A DNA stretch of 64,000 nt from Agrobacterium vitis (GCF_013337045.2 NZ_CP118259.1:682001-746000), one strand, 5' to 3'. Positions 44,639-53,652 are shown, counted from the stretch's first letter. Notes: generated from the letters alone by a model not told the origin. Program-made: numbers and translations.

Positions 44639-44827
44639 ATGGCTGATATCGTGAAACTGAAAGACCGGCTTGATCAGAAGCCCGTCAACCGTACCCCCGC
44701 ACCGACACAGGCCCGTATCCTGCTGTTTACCGGCGTGCGCTATACCCGCACCGAACCCCTGCTGATCGGCGCCGCCTCGCTCACCGGCAAGCGGCCAGTG
44801 CAGGATATGCATCCTTACGAGGGGTAA
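44639..44827 (+). CDS. Small conserved-looking hypothetical protein
   Basis: A 62-residue protein: MADIVKLKDRLDQKPVNRTPAPTQ, then ARILLFTGVRYTRTEPLL, ending VQDMHPYEG. TGGAGACGAGC precedes the ATG at proper spacing. Codon use is like neighbouring genes. I recognise the RILLFTGVRYxR pattern only vaguely from rhizobial hypothetical proteins. Its stop codon TAA is the first triplet of repeat copy 3. Confidence 0.6.
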   Translation: MADIVKLKDRLDQKPVNRTPAPTQARILLFTGVRYTRTEPLLIGAASLTGKRPVQDMHPYEG

Positions 44828-44952
44828 TACGAGGGTTCGCTGAAAATGATTCCTCGTAATTCCTGTGAAAATATCTCAAGCCATTGGCACATTTGAGGTA
44901 TTTTCAATTTCTCAAGTCTGGGATGCATGAGCATCTTCAAGACGTGGTATAA
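44825..44952. repeat. Three-hairpin intergenic element, copy 3
   Basis: Order C-B-A. Hairpin C starts TAATACGAGG (TACGAGG/CCTCGTA). Hairpin B (44866-44906) is TGAAAATATCTCAA/TTGAGGTATTTTCA, 14 pairs with one G-T, around a 13-nt loop. Hairpin A is GGGATGC-ATGA-GCATCTT with partial pairing. The right end is GTGGTATAA, the reverse complement of the ends seen in copies 1 and 4. Confidence 0.85.
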
Positions 44953-45476
44953 GGCTTGTGTTCCCGTGATCCGGCTCTTCCTCCCCGTGGAGTGAGATCG
45001 ATTGGCCGTTGGCTATTGCGACCCGTGAGGCAATCACATGGGTTCGATGTTGCAGGCTGAGTCCGGTTGCTTTTCTATAAAGCGTTCAAGGGCGATCAGG
45101 AAATCCGGGCCGTTTTCCACGCATTCGCCGGAATGCTCTCTATCGTCCTTGACGTTATCCACGACGTAAAAGACGCGGTAATACCGCCTATTCTGTTGGG
45201 TAATTTTCTCTTTGCAATGGACGCGTTTGGAGAGAGTGCGCAGTAGTTGTGCAACTAATGTTTTTCTAAGGTTCCTATATATGTTTTGTTTAAGTATGAT
45301 CTGAAAATTTAAAATATGTATTTTATTTTGCAACTCTACCAAGGATTGATTTATATGCGATTGCGATATTTGATGAATAATTCCGCCTACCCCATTTGGG
45401 GGATGTTTAATGCACCCAAAAATGGTTGATAAACGTTGTTGGGAATAAGCAACATTATTTCAAGTGGGGGCGTTTG
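44953..45476. other. AT-rich intergenic region
   Basis: About 520 bases, strongly AT-rich from 45190 to 45470. A reverse-strand TTG-initiated frame (45034-45342, 102 residues) has unusual composition and no recognisable domain; I do not call it. The direct CCCC-rich and CAAC repeats near 45390-45440 precede the ExoX/SyrA-like gene and probably include its promoter. Confidence 0.35.
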
Positions 45477-45902
45477 ATGCACAAAGATACAGAGTCTGCG
45501 CTTGGATATAGTCACGCAGAGAAGCTGGACCAGAAGAAAGCAGAATTGTCTCGAAACGATCGGCGAGAGTTCTACGACGAGGATTTGGCGGGCACGCCCG
45601 ATCGTGACAGCATGATGTATGCACCACGGGTGTTTGCAGGAATGGGTGTCGTTTTGCTGGGTTTTGCCATCTATAATTACCAATCGACAGGGTTGCTCGC
45701 GGCCACAATTATCAGGACGGTTGTTGCGGCAATTATCCTTCAAACCGTCTATTTCATCGCAATTGTCTATCTTGTCATGCGCCGGGTGAAGGTGCGCCTG
45801 GCCGCGCTTCAAAACAGTCAAGCGTCTCGTGAGGGTAGTACACGAAAGGACCAGTGTGCAGGTCGCGACCTGACGCTTGCCGAGAGGGCGGACAATGCCT
45901 GA
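45477..45902 (+). CDS. ExoX/SyrA-family membrane protein with N-terminal extension
   Basis: A 141-residue protein. From residue 46 it reads MMYAPRVFAGMGVVLLGFAIYNYQSTGLLAATIIRTVVAAIILQTVYFIAIVYLVMRR: two membrane helices starting with the MYAPRVF hallmark of the small exopolysaccharide-regulating proteins ExoX, PsiA-like and SyrA. ExoX represses exopolysaccharide synthesis by acting on the initiating glycosyltransferase; SyrA raises it. The 45-residue charged N-terminal extension (MHKDTESALGYSHAEKLDQKK...) is not typical. A start at 45612 or 45615 would give the classic form, but only 45477 has a G-rich upstream tract. Confidence 0.7.
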   Translation: MHKDTESALGYSHAEKLDQKKAELSRNDRREFYDEDLAGTPDRDSMMYAPRVFAGMGVVLLGFAIYNYQSTGLLAATIIRTVVAAIILQTVYFIAIVYLVMRRVKVRLAALQNSQASREGSTRKDQCAGRDLTLAERADNA

Positions 45903-46037
45903 TGCCTGCGAGGTTTGACAGGTGCGTGATGGTGCCTTTCCGGGCATTGGTGATGCGGAATCAGAATGACAAGGTGCCGACGTCCTTTTAGAGAGGCTTG
46001 CGGTATCGAAACCATAGAAAGTATAGCGTAACGCCCC

Positions 46038-47135
46038 TCAATCCGCTTGCAGTGAATGAAGCGAAGTCAGAGCGGCAATAAGGTCGGTTTGCCGGGCCAT
46101 ATCGGTTTTGGCCAGCACGGTTTTTATCTGGCTTCTGGCGGTTTCCAGCTGAATCCCAAGGGTGTGAGCCGCATCGCGTAGAGGCTCTCCATCAAGAAGC
46201 AGTTTCGTCAAGCGCGCCTCGGCTCGCGTTAAATTCATCAGAGATTGGATCATTTCCGAGGTCAGGCCATTGCTACGGCTGAGGGGGACCATAATGATGA
46301 AAAAGCTGACCGGGCTGAACAATCCGACATTCAACCGGGCGGCGGGAATGAGATAGACGATCGCTGGCGGCAGGCCCGGTTGTCCGGGGCAGGCGAATTG
46401 AGCTCCCTGCATCTCATCCCGGCTACCACCGGCAGCTACTCCTGCGGCAAGACTTGCTTCAAAACTTGCCTGCGCTGCGGGATGGAGAAAGCGCAACTGG
46501 TCGAAGGCCGAAATGGCGTATCTTGGATTGCCTGCCTCAAACTCCGTATTACAGCCCAGGATCTTGCCTTTGGCGGTAAGAGCGGCGGTTGGGAGCCGCG
46601 CCAGCTGCAATGCCCGCAGACTGTTGCCAACCGCCTTGAATTCAAGCTGGGAGGCAAGGATCAGGCTGCGCCGCAGGTCCCGGCCGACACTGTTGAGAAG
46701 ATCCAGATGCTTTTCTTCGATGGGGCCGCTATCACGCTTTCGTTCAATCGAGATGGCAATGGTTTTCTCCTGGGGAAGATCGAAGCTGACGCCAGCGGCA
46801 AAGCCGAAGCCGCGCGGCCAGAGAAAATCCCGGTAAAGTGGGTCATCGCGCATCTGCTCTTGTGAAAACTGATCGACGTCACTGATGAATTTTGACTTGC
46901 TGGCGCTCAGGAGCGCTTTGGTACGGATATTGTTGGCGGTCCAGCCCTGCTCGAAAAAATCTGAATAAAGGTCACGCACCCCTGGCGTTGTGATCAAGGG
47001 CATGAGCTCGTCGGAGATATTGACAAGCAAGGCGCCTTCGGCGCCGACAAGATGCGCCAAGCGATCTAACGCATTCTCCCAGGCAGCCGGTTCAATTGCG
47101 GCCTCGTAAATGCAATCGATGATACTTTCGGGCAT
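46038..47135 (-). CDS. LuxR family transcriptional regulator
   Basis: A 365-residue regulator. The long N-terminal part (about 1-290) is a PAS/GAF-like sensor region starting IIDCIYEAAIEPAAWENALDRLAHLVGA, a start shared by many rhizobial LuxR-type proteins. The C-terminal HTH is LTRAEARLTKLLLDGEPLRDAAHTLGIQLETARSQIKTVLAKTDMARQTDLI. It is not of the acyl-homoserine-lactone type (no WxxY/D autoinducer motifs seen). Target unknown. Confidence 0.85.
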   Translation of the reverse strand: MPESIIDCIYEAAIEPAAWENALDRLAHLVGAEGALLVNISDELMPLITTPGVRDLYSDFFEQGWTANNIRTKALLSASKSKFISDVDQFSQEQMRDDPLYRDFLWPRGFGFAAGVSFDLPQEKTIAISIERKRDSGPIEEKHLDLLNSVGRDLRRSLILASQLEFKAVGNSLRALQLARLPTAALTAKGKILGCNTEFEAGNPRYAISAFDQLRFLHPAAQASFEASLAAGVAAGGSRDEMQGAQFACPGQPGLPPAIVYLIPAARLNVGLFSPVSFFIIMVPLSRSNGLTSEMIQSLMNLTRAEARLTKLLLDGEPLRDAAHTLGIQLETARSQIKTVLAKTDMARQTDLIAALTSLHSLQAD

Positions 47136-47359
47136 AGCAATCTCACATATTAATATCGCTATGTTTAGCAGGCGTGCTTTTCCAAAGCAATATGGTCAAT
47201 TTGGCTTAATAACATTGTCTGTTTTTAAGTCGAAAAAGCCATATAATCGAACAGATTAATTTTATATCATTTAAAAAGATAAAGTTTTACATTAATTGAA
47301 TAGTTTAAGAAGGGTTTCGAGAAGTAATACTTGTGTTTTCCATTGAAACACGAAAATCC

Positions 47360-47911
47360 TTAAGGATCTATGGCTGTCTGGTCGCAACCAGCATTCGTCA
47401 GAAAAGCCTGTGCATCAGGCGCGAAGCTGGCTTGAGGCACAAGGGTGCGCAACACGGCATAGCCTTGGGTTTCCGGCATTTCCACCAATATGGTCTGCGC
47501 CAGCGCATCGGGTGCCGCGGCACGCAGCCGGGCGAGTTGGGCCGGGGTGGCGACAATAATGTCAAGCTTGCCCTCGACGGATGTACTGTCGTTCATACTG
47601 TAGACTTCATTGGCATCACGGTCGAAAATACCCACCGACCAAAAGGGAACGCTGCCCTCTGCCGTCAGATGCACTGGCGCCTCGCTGACATCGAAAGCAC
47701 AGGCGGCGAGTTTGAGGAAGGGATCGCCATTGGCAAGCCCCGCCCGGTCTGCCCGGCTGTCGAGACTATAGAATTTGAACAGCGGGCCTTCCATCGTCAC
47801 GCGGGTATAGGCATCCTTGCCAGTGAAATGCGGCAATGCCAGGATGATGACGATATGCAAAACCACAGCCCCGACCAGGCCGACAAGAATGGCGTAGATC
47901 AGCTTACGCAT
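47360..47911 (-). CDS. DUF1254-type membrane protein
   Basis: A 183-residue protein with an N-terminal membrane helix (LIYAILVGLVGAVVLHIVIILALPHF), followed by PFLKLAACAFDVSEAPVHLTAEGSVPFWSVGIFDRDANEVYSMND, typical of the DUF1254 half of the DUF1254/DUF1214 pair. It overlaps the upstream DUF1214 gene by a few bases. Paired genes in Rhizobiales encode these as separate proteins. Function unknown. Confidence 0.75.
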   Translation of the reverse strand: MRKLIYAILVGLVGAVVLHIVIILALPHFTGKDAYTRVTMEGPLFKFYSLDSRADRAGLANGDPFLKLAACAFDVSEAPVHLTAEGSVPFWSVGIFDRDANEVYSMNDSTSVEGKLDIIVATPAQLARLRAAAPDALAQTILVEMPETQGYAVLRTLVPQASFAPDAQAFLTNAGCDQTAIDP

Positions 47912-48539
47912 TGCCGCATCCGATCTGTTCGACATGCGGCATGGCCAGTTTCACCAGACCGGAATTGCCCGCGACCGGCGTATCCAGCAGGGTGAGGTTG
48001 AGCATCAGGTCTTCGCTTCCCGCGGGAGTGGCTAGCCAATTGCCGGGTGCCGCCTGCGAACCGATGGTGATCTCCATGCTGGCATCACGATTTTTTAGCG
48101 TCGTAACCGAGTTCAGCGCCCCCGGCAGGTCGAGCGAGACGGGCAGGGGCGTTCCATCCGGGCGGCTGGCTGAGAGCGTCCAGTAGCGGGCCATCGGCAC
48201 CGTACCCGCCAGCCGGTAGCGGCAGCGTGTATTCAGCTTGCGGCCGCTCATATCGGTGGTAGCGATGAAACTCAGCCCTTCAGCGCTGCCCAACAGCAAC
48301 CGCCCCGCCTTGGCCCGGTGCGATCGCGCATAAGGATCGGCGTCGGCAGTCTGCGCCTGCGGAAACGCCCGCCAACCATCAATCTCAATTTCGCCAAAGC
48401 CCACCGTGGCATTCAACGCCATCAGCGTGGATTGAATGCCAAGCCCGAAAGCAATGGCAAGCGCAATGGCGACAAGAAGCGGAACCCGGAACACGCTGAT
48501 TCGAACCCTGTTGATTGTTGGAGAAGCGGTAGCACTCAA
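47904..48539 (-). CDS. DUF1214 domain protein
   Basis: A 211-residue protein with an N-terminal membrane helix (VPLLVAIALAIAFGLGI) and the DUF1214 core: DPYARSHRAKAGRLLLGSAEGLSFIATTDMSGRKLNTRCRYRLAGTVPMARYWTLSASRPDG. The start is a TTG (48539); a GTG at about 48494 is an alternative. It is translationally coupled to the DUF1254-type gene, so both products probably work together at the membrane. Confidence 0.75.
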   Translation of the reverse strand: MSATASPTINRVRISVFRVPLLVAIALAIAFGLGIQSTLMALNATVGFGEIEIDGWRAFPQAQTADADPYARSHRAKAGRLLLGSAEGLSFIATTDMSGRKLNTRCRYRLAGTVPMARYWTLSASRPDGTPLPVSLDLPGALNSVTTLKNRDASMEITIGSQAAPGNWLATPAGSEDLMLNLTLLDTPVAGNSGLVKLAMPHVEQIGCGNA

Positions 48540-48665
48540 TTCAGGGCAGGGAAATGGCGGTGTGGACGGCTTAGGCGGAATGCCGCCGACGCCGCAACAG
48601 GTTCGCCAGCGTGACCGAGCTGGCGACTTGCCAAAACGTGTCTCCGCGTGAGATTGTGGGGCCGC

Positions 48666-49097
48666 TTAGTCGATCACCAATCGTTCCCGGTTCAAATCCT
48701 GGGTGTCGGACCTGAGCGGCGGTGAGGTCAGCCTTTGTTCAAAGCCTGTAGATGTGAAGGATAACGACCCGACGTCGCAATCGATGCGATAATCCCATAG
48801 AGTATAGAGCCCGTTCGGAGATGTCCGCTCGTTGCTCCGGTGGATATCGCTTATGAAACAGAGTAAATTTTCTGCGTAGTCGAGGCCGATTGTGAGACGC
48901 GATACATTGAAGAATGTTAAAGCAGAGGGGGCGACATCAAACCCGGTAAAGGCATCGCCTTCTTTAATCCATCTCAATATATAATCGATATCAAACGTTA
49001 TTTCAAAATTTTCATTGAGCAATTTTATTCCGTAGAGACGGCAATCATGCCAGCCCATGTCGGTGAAGTCGTTGCAGGTCCATATATCTTTTGTCAT
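48666..49097 (-). CDS. Immunity-protein-like hypothetical protein
   Basis: A 143-residue cytosolic protein: MGWHDCRLYGIKL...FDIDYILRWIKEGDAFTGFDVAPSALTFFNVSRLTIGLDY. This WHD-DIDYI-W-VAP-L-F pattern is one I know from a widespread family of small proteins found among immunity genes of polymorphic toxin systems. There is no ribosome-binding site of note. Base composition is more AT-rich than neighbours. It lies 17 bases from an Imm32-like gene. Confidence 0.55.
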   Translation of the reverse strand: MTKDIWTCNDFTDMGWHDCRLYGIKLLNENFEITFDIDYILRWIKEGDAFTGFDVAPSALTFFNVSRLTIGLDYAENLLCFISDIHRSNERTSPNGLYTLWDYRIDCDVGSLSFTSTGFEQRLTSPPLRSDTQDLNRERLVID

Positions 49098-49114
49098 AGG
49101 CGATCGAGGCCACG

Positions 49115-49342
49115 TTATCTTAATTTTACAAGTCGCAGACTATCGACGAGCGCATAGTCATCGCTTCCTTGGCGGATCTCGGTAAGTTCATTGCCACCCC
49201 AAGAGCAGGTCATTAGGTGTAAATGGCCATCATTATTTTTCAGGAAACTGAGCTTTTTTAACAGAAATTCTAGTCCGTCGTCATCAAAGCATATAGCAAT
49301 TTCTCCGGGATCGGATTTCTGTTGTTCAACAGTCAAAATCAT
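49115..49342 (-). CDS. Imm32-like immunity protein
   Basis: A 75-residue protein: DDDGLEFLLKKLSFLKNNDGHLHLMTCSWGGNELTEI. The GHLHL...WGG.EL motif is the core of the Imm32 family of polymorphic-toxin immunity proteins. AGGTGAATCC is at ribosome-binding distance. No cognate toxin with a long N-terminal delivery region is found nearby, so it may be an orphan immunity gene, kept against toxins of other strains. Confidence 0.6.
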   Translation of the reverse strand: MILTVEQQKSDPGEIAICFDDDGLEFLLKKLSFLKNNDGHLHLMTCSWGGNELTEIRQGSDDYALVDSLRLVKLR

Positions 49343-49572
49343 GAGGATTCACCTATATAAAATTGTCTTTCACAACAAAATTGATGTGTCTTATGATCGG
49401 TTCACATCAACCGATATATTTCAGCATACCTATTTTCCCTCAGCTAATAAAATTATCATCAAGGGAGTGGGGCAGGGCGTTCAATTAATTACTCTATTTT
49501 GAGCGGCTTTCCCCTGTGAAGCGGTACCGAAATGAAGATTTATTTGTGCGGGAGGTACCCCAAAAGTGGAGT

Positions 49573-49974
49573 ATGCGGAGACCGGTCTGGATCGTCAAAA
49601 TGTTGTGCCTCTCCGCAGCGCTGATGCTCTCCGGATGCGGCGATGACCTCAATTTAGGAGATGCCGTTGGCATTTTTCAGTCAAACCATGGCCATGGCGT
49701 GGAGGTCCTCGATATCAGGCCGGATGGCACCTACGTCTTGACCTATCAGAAAGTCGATTCCACGGTCTTCACCAACAGCAGTCGCTGGACCTTTGAAAAG
49801 GATAAGGATGGCGTTGCTTCAATGTCTTTCTACTATTTCAGGTTCGGCTACACCGACAGTCCGCCGCCGTTTGGCGATCGTATCGGTATCTTACATGTCG
49901 ACATTGAAAGATCGTTTTGGGGTACTCCAGAGATGATCGTCGATCCCGATCTAGGATACGCCTATGTGAAATAA
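49573..49974 (+). CDS. Small lipoprotein in the immunity cluster
   Basis: A 133-residue lipoprotein: signal MRRPVWIVKMLCLSAALMLSGC with lipobox LSGC (Cys 22). The mature part is beta-rich (GVEVLDIRPDGTYVLTYQKVDSTVFTNSSRWTFEKDKDG) and ends in IVDPDLGYAYVK. GTGGAG precedes the ATG. Periplasmic lipoproteins often serve as immunity proteins when the toxin acts outside the cytosol, which is only an inference from the neighbourhood. Confidence 0.6.
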   Translation: MRRPVWIVKMLCLSAALMLSGCGDDLNLGDAVGIFQSNHGHGVEVLDIRPDGTYVLTYQKVDSTVFTNSSRWTFEKDKDGVASMSFYYFRFGYTDSPPPFGDRIGILHVDIERSFWGTPEMIVDPDLGYAYVK

Positions 49975-50055
49975 TGACCTAGGATTTTTTTTAACATCCT
50001 CGTCCTTTGCTTGCCTATCGCTCAACCGGACGCCATCGTGTGAGCGAAAATTGGA

Positions 50056-50343
50056 GTGGCCTTCGTGCAAGAGATGCTAGCGATTGTTGATAGGCTTTTT
50101 CAGGAGAAAGCGTCGTGGTCGGAACTCATCAAGCAGATCAGACAAGCGACTAGCGTCGATATCTTATCTGCGGAAAGAATTGCGCTATCGCATCCTGGAT
50201 GGCGACGATTATGTACTTATAGGATCAATCACGATCCTGAATGCAGGAAGCAGGCGGCATGGCATATCAAGTTCCATGGCCTGGACTCATTGATTGTATC
50301 TGTCGGCGGAGCCTTGATCGTCGCAAGCTCGGATCCGGAATAG
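50056..50343 (+). CDS. Small hypothetical protein in the immunity cluster
   Basis: A 95-residue protein: VDRLFQEKASWSELIKQIRQATSVDILSAERIALSHPGWRRLCTYRINHDPECRKQAAWHIKFHG. HPGWRRLC...ECRKQAAWHI looks like a compact conserved motif but I cannot name the family. The start is GTG at 50056; an ATG at 50074 would remove six residues. Low GC. Confidence 0.5.
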   Translation: MAFVQEMLAIVDRLFQEKASWSELIKQIRQATSVDILSAERIALSHPGWRRLCTYRINHDPECRKQAAWHIKFHGLDSLIVSVGGALIVASSDPE

Positions 50344-50477
50344 ACGTATGAGAGGCGGCGGCGATCTGCTTATCGGACGTGCTGGGACGTGGGGACAGTA
50401 TTGTCGCGGTCCGCCGCACCTCACGCTTTCAAAAACGGTCGTTCCTTCTCGCGATCAAATCATGAAAGAACAAATAA

Positions 50478-50726
50478 ATGATACACGTTTACAATGATAT
50501 ACTTCGTGTCATCGGCATTATATTTATCGAAATACGGGCGGCTAGCAGCCTCCAACAGGCCCAAGCACTTGCGGATGTCTTTCATAATGCCGCGGCTTGT
50601 ATCGCAAGCGGCTCTCCTCCTGACAAGGTGGAGGAAGATATCTACAGAAGAGCGGCGCGATTAAACTGCGAGAGCTATGTGAAGGCCCTGTTTGACTCTG
50701 TCCGCGCCCGGAATGAAACCAACTGA
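50478..50726 (+). CDS. Small helical hypothetical protein in the immunity cluster
   Basis: An 82-residue all-helical protein: MIHVYNDILRVIGIIFIEIRAASSLQQAQALADVFHNAAACIASGSPPDKVEEDIYRRAARL. No family recognised. It follows an AT-rich spacer with AAAGAAC at ribosome-binding distance and completes the group of small genes between the DUF1214 pair and the penicillin-binding protein. Confidence 0.45.
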   Translation: MIHVYNDILRVIGIIFIEIRAASSLQQAQALADVFHNAAACIASGSPPDKVEEDIYRRAARLNCESYVKALFDSVRARNETN

Positions 50727-50807
50727 ACATCGTTCTGAGTGCGCTCGCTGTCGCTGACGTGTCTGCGATGTTCGATCTGGGGCACCTTTCGATTCGCAAA
50801 TGCCCCC

Positions 50808-52931
50808 TCAATCCAACGCCGCCCGCAATCCCGGTGCCAGCGGCTCAGCTTCAGTCAGCATCGTGCCGATCTGGCGGAGCAGGGCAGTGGTTTCCACCGA
50901 GAGTGTCCGGGGGCGGACGAATTCGGGCGGGGTGGGGGCGGGTGCGGTGCCTTTTGGTTCGCCCTTGGCCGGTGCTGGTGCCTTCACTGCCACGGTTGCC
51001 GGTTCCAGTACGCCGGGGATTGGCCGGACGGCGACGCCCTGGTGGGCGTAGTCCATGATGGTCTTGAAGGTCATGGCGGGCAGGGAGCCACCGGTCATGT
51101 TGTTGGTCGAGGTATAATCGTCATTACCGAACCAGACGGCGGTTGTGAAATTGCCGGTAAAGCCGACGAACCAGGCATCGCGGTAGGCCTGCGTTGTGCC
51201 GCTCTTGCCGGCAGTCAGAATGCCGTCCAGGGCGGCTTTGCGGCCCGTGCCGATATAGGGGACCTTGGTCAGCATCTGGTTCATGTAGTTATCGGCCTGC
51301 TCGGTCAGCACCCGGCGTGGGGCCGGTTCGTCGCGGTCGAAATCGTAGAGCACATGGCCGCGATAATCTCTGATATCGACAATGCCGTGGCGGCGCGATT
51401 GCAGGCCCCCCGAGGGCAGCACGGCATAGGCTGTCGCCTGGTCCATGACGGTCACTTCCGAGGTGCCGAGCGGGATGGTGACATCCTTGCGGATCGGCGT
51501 TTCCACGCCCATGGCCTTCGCCATGCGGATGACGGAATCAACGCCCAGCCGGTCCTTGACCAGCCGCACCGGCACGGTGTTGATCGATTTGGCCAGCGCC
51601 GTCGTCAGCGTGATGCGCCCGGCATAGCTGTTGCCATAATTATGCGGGCTCCAATTGCCCCAATTGACCGGACCATCGACAATGGTGGTCTCCGGCGTCA
51701 GGCCCGCCTCCATCGCCACCGCATAGGTATAGATCTTGAAGGAGGAACCGGGTTGGCGCAGGCCGCGCGTGGCGCGGTTGAACTGGCTTTCGCCGTAGTC
51801 GCGCCCGCCGACCATGGCGCGCACCGCCCCGCCGTTTTCCAGCGTGACGAGGGCCGCCTGCTTAACATTATATTGCTCGCCATATTCGCGCAGCGTATTG
51901 CTGACAGCGGTTTCGGCGACTTTTTGCAGGCCGGGATCGATTGTGGTGCGCACGATCAGTGAATGTTCAGGGAAGCGGGAGGCGATGCGTTGCACCTCAT
52001 CAAACGCCCAGTCGAGGAAGAAGTCCGGTGCCTCGCGCTCGGCCCGGTCGACGACGGTGGCCGGATTACGCCGGGCGGCGATCACCTGTCCCTCGCTCAT
52101 GAAGCCGCTTTGTACCAGATTGCTCAACACTTCATTGGCGCGGCCACGGGCGGCGGGCAGGTTGACATGCGGGGCATATTTGGCCGGGGCCTTGAACAGA
52201 CCCGCCAGCATGGCGGCCTCGGCCAGATTGACGTCGCGCACGCTTTTGCCGAAGTAGAATTGCGAGGCCGCCGCCGCCCCGAATGTACCGCCGCCCATAT
52301 AGGCGCGGTCGAGATAGAGCGACAGGATCTCCTGTTTCGACAGATTGGCCTCCAGCCATAGCGACAGGAAGGCTTCCTTGATCTTGCGCTCGATGGAGCG
52401 CTCATTGGTGAGAAACAGGTTTTTGGCCAGCTGCTGGGTCAGTGTCGAGCCGCCCTGCACCACGCCGCCAGCTCGGGCATTTTCGCTGAGTGCGCGGCCA
52501 AGGCCGATGAAATCGATGCCGAAATGATCGAAAAACCGCCGGTCTTCGGTGGCCAGCACCGCCTTGATCAGATTGTCGGGCAGGTCTTCGAAGGGCACGG
52601 AATTTTCGTGGATAATGCCGCGATGGCCGATGACATTGCCGTAGCGATCCAGAAAGGTCACGGCGAAATCGCCACGATTGCGCCAATCCTTGACCGTTTC
52701 CTGAAAGGCGGGCATGGCCAGCGCCAACATGACGACGGCACCGGCGGTGCCCAGGGTCATCGCTTCGCCCAGCGCCTCGAACAGCCATTTCTTCCAGCCG
52801 CGCATGCGAAACCGGCGAAAGAAGATCGTGGTTTCCTCCCAGAATTCGGCGGCCTGGAAACCGGTATTCCACAGGGTGGAATCCAGCCAGGCGTCGAGTT
52901 TGAGAAAGATATGCCGCTTTTTCTTCTGCAT
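50808..52931 (-). CDS. Class A penicillin-binding protein (PBP1A family)
   Basis: A 707-residue bifunctional murein synthase. One membrane helix (about 57-75), then the GT51 transglycosylase with AVLATEDRRFFDHFGIDFIGLGRAL and GGSTLTQQLAKNLFL, then the transpeptidase with SxxK in RQPGSSFKIYTYAV, SxN in AKSINT and KTG-type KSGTTQAYRDAWFVG. The C-terminal tail is Pro/Ala/Lys-rich. It builds peptidoglycan at the inner-membrane surface. Rhizobia lack many lateral elongation genes and use several such enzymes in polar growth. Confidence 0.9.
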   Translation of the reverse strand: MQKKKRHIFLKLDAWLDSTLWNTGFQAAEFWEETTIFFRRFRMRGWKKWLFEALGEAMTLGTAGAVVMLALAMPAFQETVKDWRNRGDFAVTFLDRYGNVIGHRGIIHENSVPFEDLPDNLIKAVLATEDRRFFDHFGIDFIGLGRALSENARAGGVVQGGSTLTQQLAKNLFLTNERSIERKIKEAFLSLWLEANLSKQEILSLYLDRAYMGGGTFGAAAASQFYFGKSVRDVNLAEAAMLAGLFKAPAKYAPHVNLPAARGRANEVLSNLVQSGFMSEGQVIAARRNPATVVDRAEREAPDFFLDWAFDEVQRIASRFPEHSLIVRTTIDPGLQKVAETAVSNTLREYGEQYNVKQAALVTLENGGAVRAMVGGRDYGESQFNRATRGLRQPGSSFKIYTYAVAMEAGLTPETTIVDGPVNWGNWSPHNYGNSYAGRITLTTALAKSINTVPVRLVKDRLGVDSVIRMAKAMGVETPIRKDVTIPLGTSEVTVMDQATAYAVLPSGGLQSRRHGIVDIRDYRGHVLYDFDRDEPAPRRVLTEQADNYMNQMLTKVPYIGTGRKAALDGILTAGKSGTTQAYRDAWFVGFTGNFTTAVWFGNDDYTSTNNMTGGSLPAMTFKTIMDYAHQGVAVRPIPGVLEPATVAVKAPAPAKGEPKGTAPAPTPPEFVRPRTLSVETTALLRQIGTMLTEAEPLAPGLRAALD

Positions 52932-53169
52932 GGCGGTTCCGGGGCCGAGCCTTAAGATGATCTGCTACAATATCATAGGCGCAGAGTGCCGATGATGCTG
53001 TAGGCATATGCAACGCTTCACATGCAACGCTTGACAGGCGCCAAGCTTGCGCCCATGTCTGCGTTGATCGCGATATATCCCAGCCAATGGATCATATGCG
53101 ACTTAACTTTTAACGAATCTATAAGATTGCCGCGGATTGGATGCTCGCATCCGACCGGTGGCCAAGGGC

Positions 53170-53652
53170 ATGATGACCAGCGAACCCTATTGGAAAACCA
53201 AGAGCCTCGACGAGATGAACACTGTGGAGTGGGAAGCCCTCTGCGATGGCTGCGGTCTGTGCTGTCTCAACAAGCTGGAGGATTGGGAAAGCGGTGAGGT
53301 GGTCTTCACCTCCGTTGCCTGTCGTCTGCTGGACGGGGAAAGCTGTCGGTGCAAGGACTATCCCAACCGGCAGGCGACAGTGCCCGATTGTATCCAGCTG
53401 ACGCCGGATCAGGTCGAGGATATCGCCTGGCTGCCACCCAGCTGCGGCTACCGACTGGTGCATGAGGGGCGCGACCTTTACTGGTGGCACCCGCTGGTTT
53501 CTGGCGATCCCGAAACCGTCCATCAGGCCGGGATTTCCGCCCGTGGTCGCACGGTCAGCGAAGAGCATGTTTCTATCGAGGAGTACGAGGATTATCTCTG
53601 CGACTGGCCTTTGACGGTGCTCTTGCAGGCCGAAGAATCTGGCGGCCAATAG
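53170..53652 (+). CDS. ycgN: YcgN family cysteine cluster protein
   Basis: A 160-residue protein: [65 protein letters not shown]. The Cys-rich part (C-x2-C-x3-CC ... C-x6-C-x-C) probably binds a metal or Fe-S cluster. The C-terminal half [51 protein letters not shown] is conserved. Two adjacent start codons (53170, 53173). A broken copy of the C-terminal part lies at 55132-55288. Confidence 0.9.
   Translation: MMTSEPYWKTKSLDEMNTVEWEALCDGCGLCCLNKLEDWESGEVVFTSVACRLLDGESCRCKDYPNRQATVPDCIQLTPDQVEDIAWLPPSCGYRLVHEGRDLYWWHPLVSGDPETVHQAGISARGRTVSEEHVSIEEYEDYLCDWPLTVLLQAEESGGQ

Noticed and set aside
45034..45342. A 102-codon reverse frame in AT-rich DNA
   Set aside because: TTG start, no ribosome-binding site and no recognisable family; composition alone can explain it.
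48655..48720. A tRNA-like T-loop sequence (GGTTCAAATCC)
   Set aside because: No matching acceptor or anticodon stem could be folded, and it lies in the coding region of the immunity-like gene.
50739..51962. A 407-codon forward frame opposite the penicillin-binding protein
   Set aside because: Antisense to well-defined transpeptidase motifs; no domain of its own.
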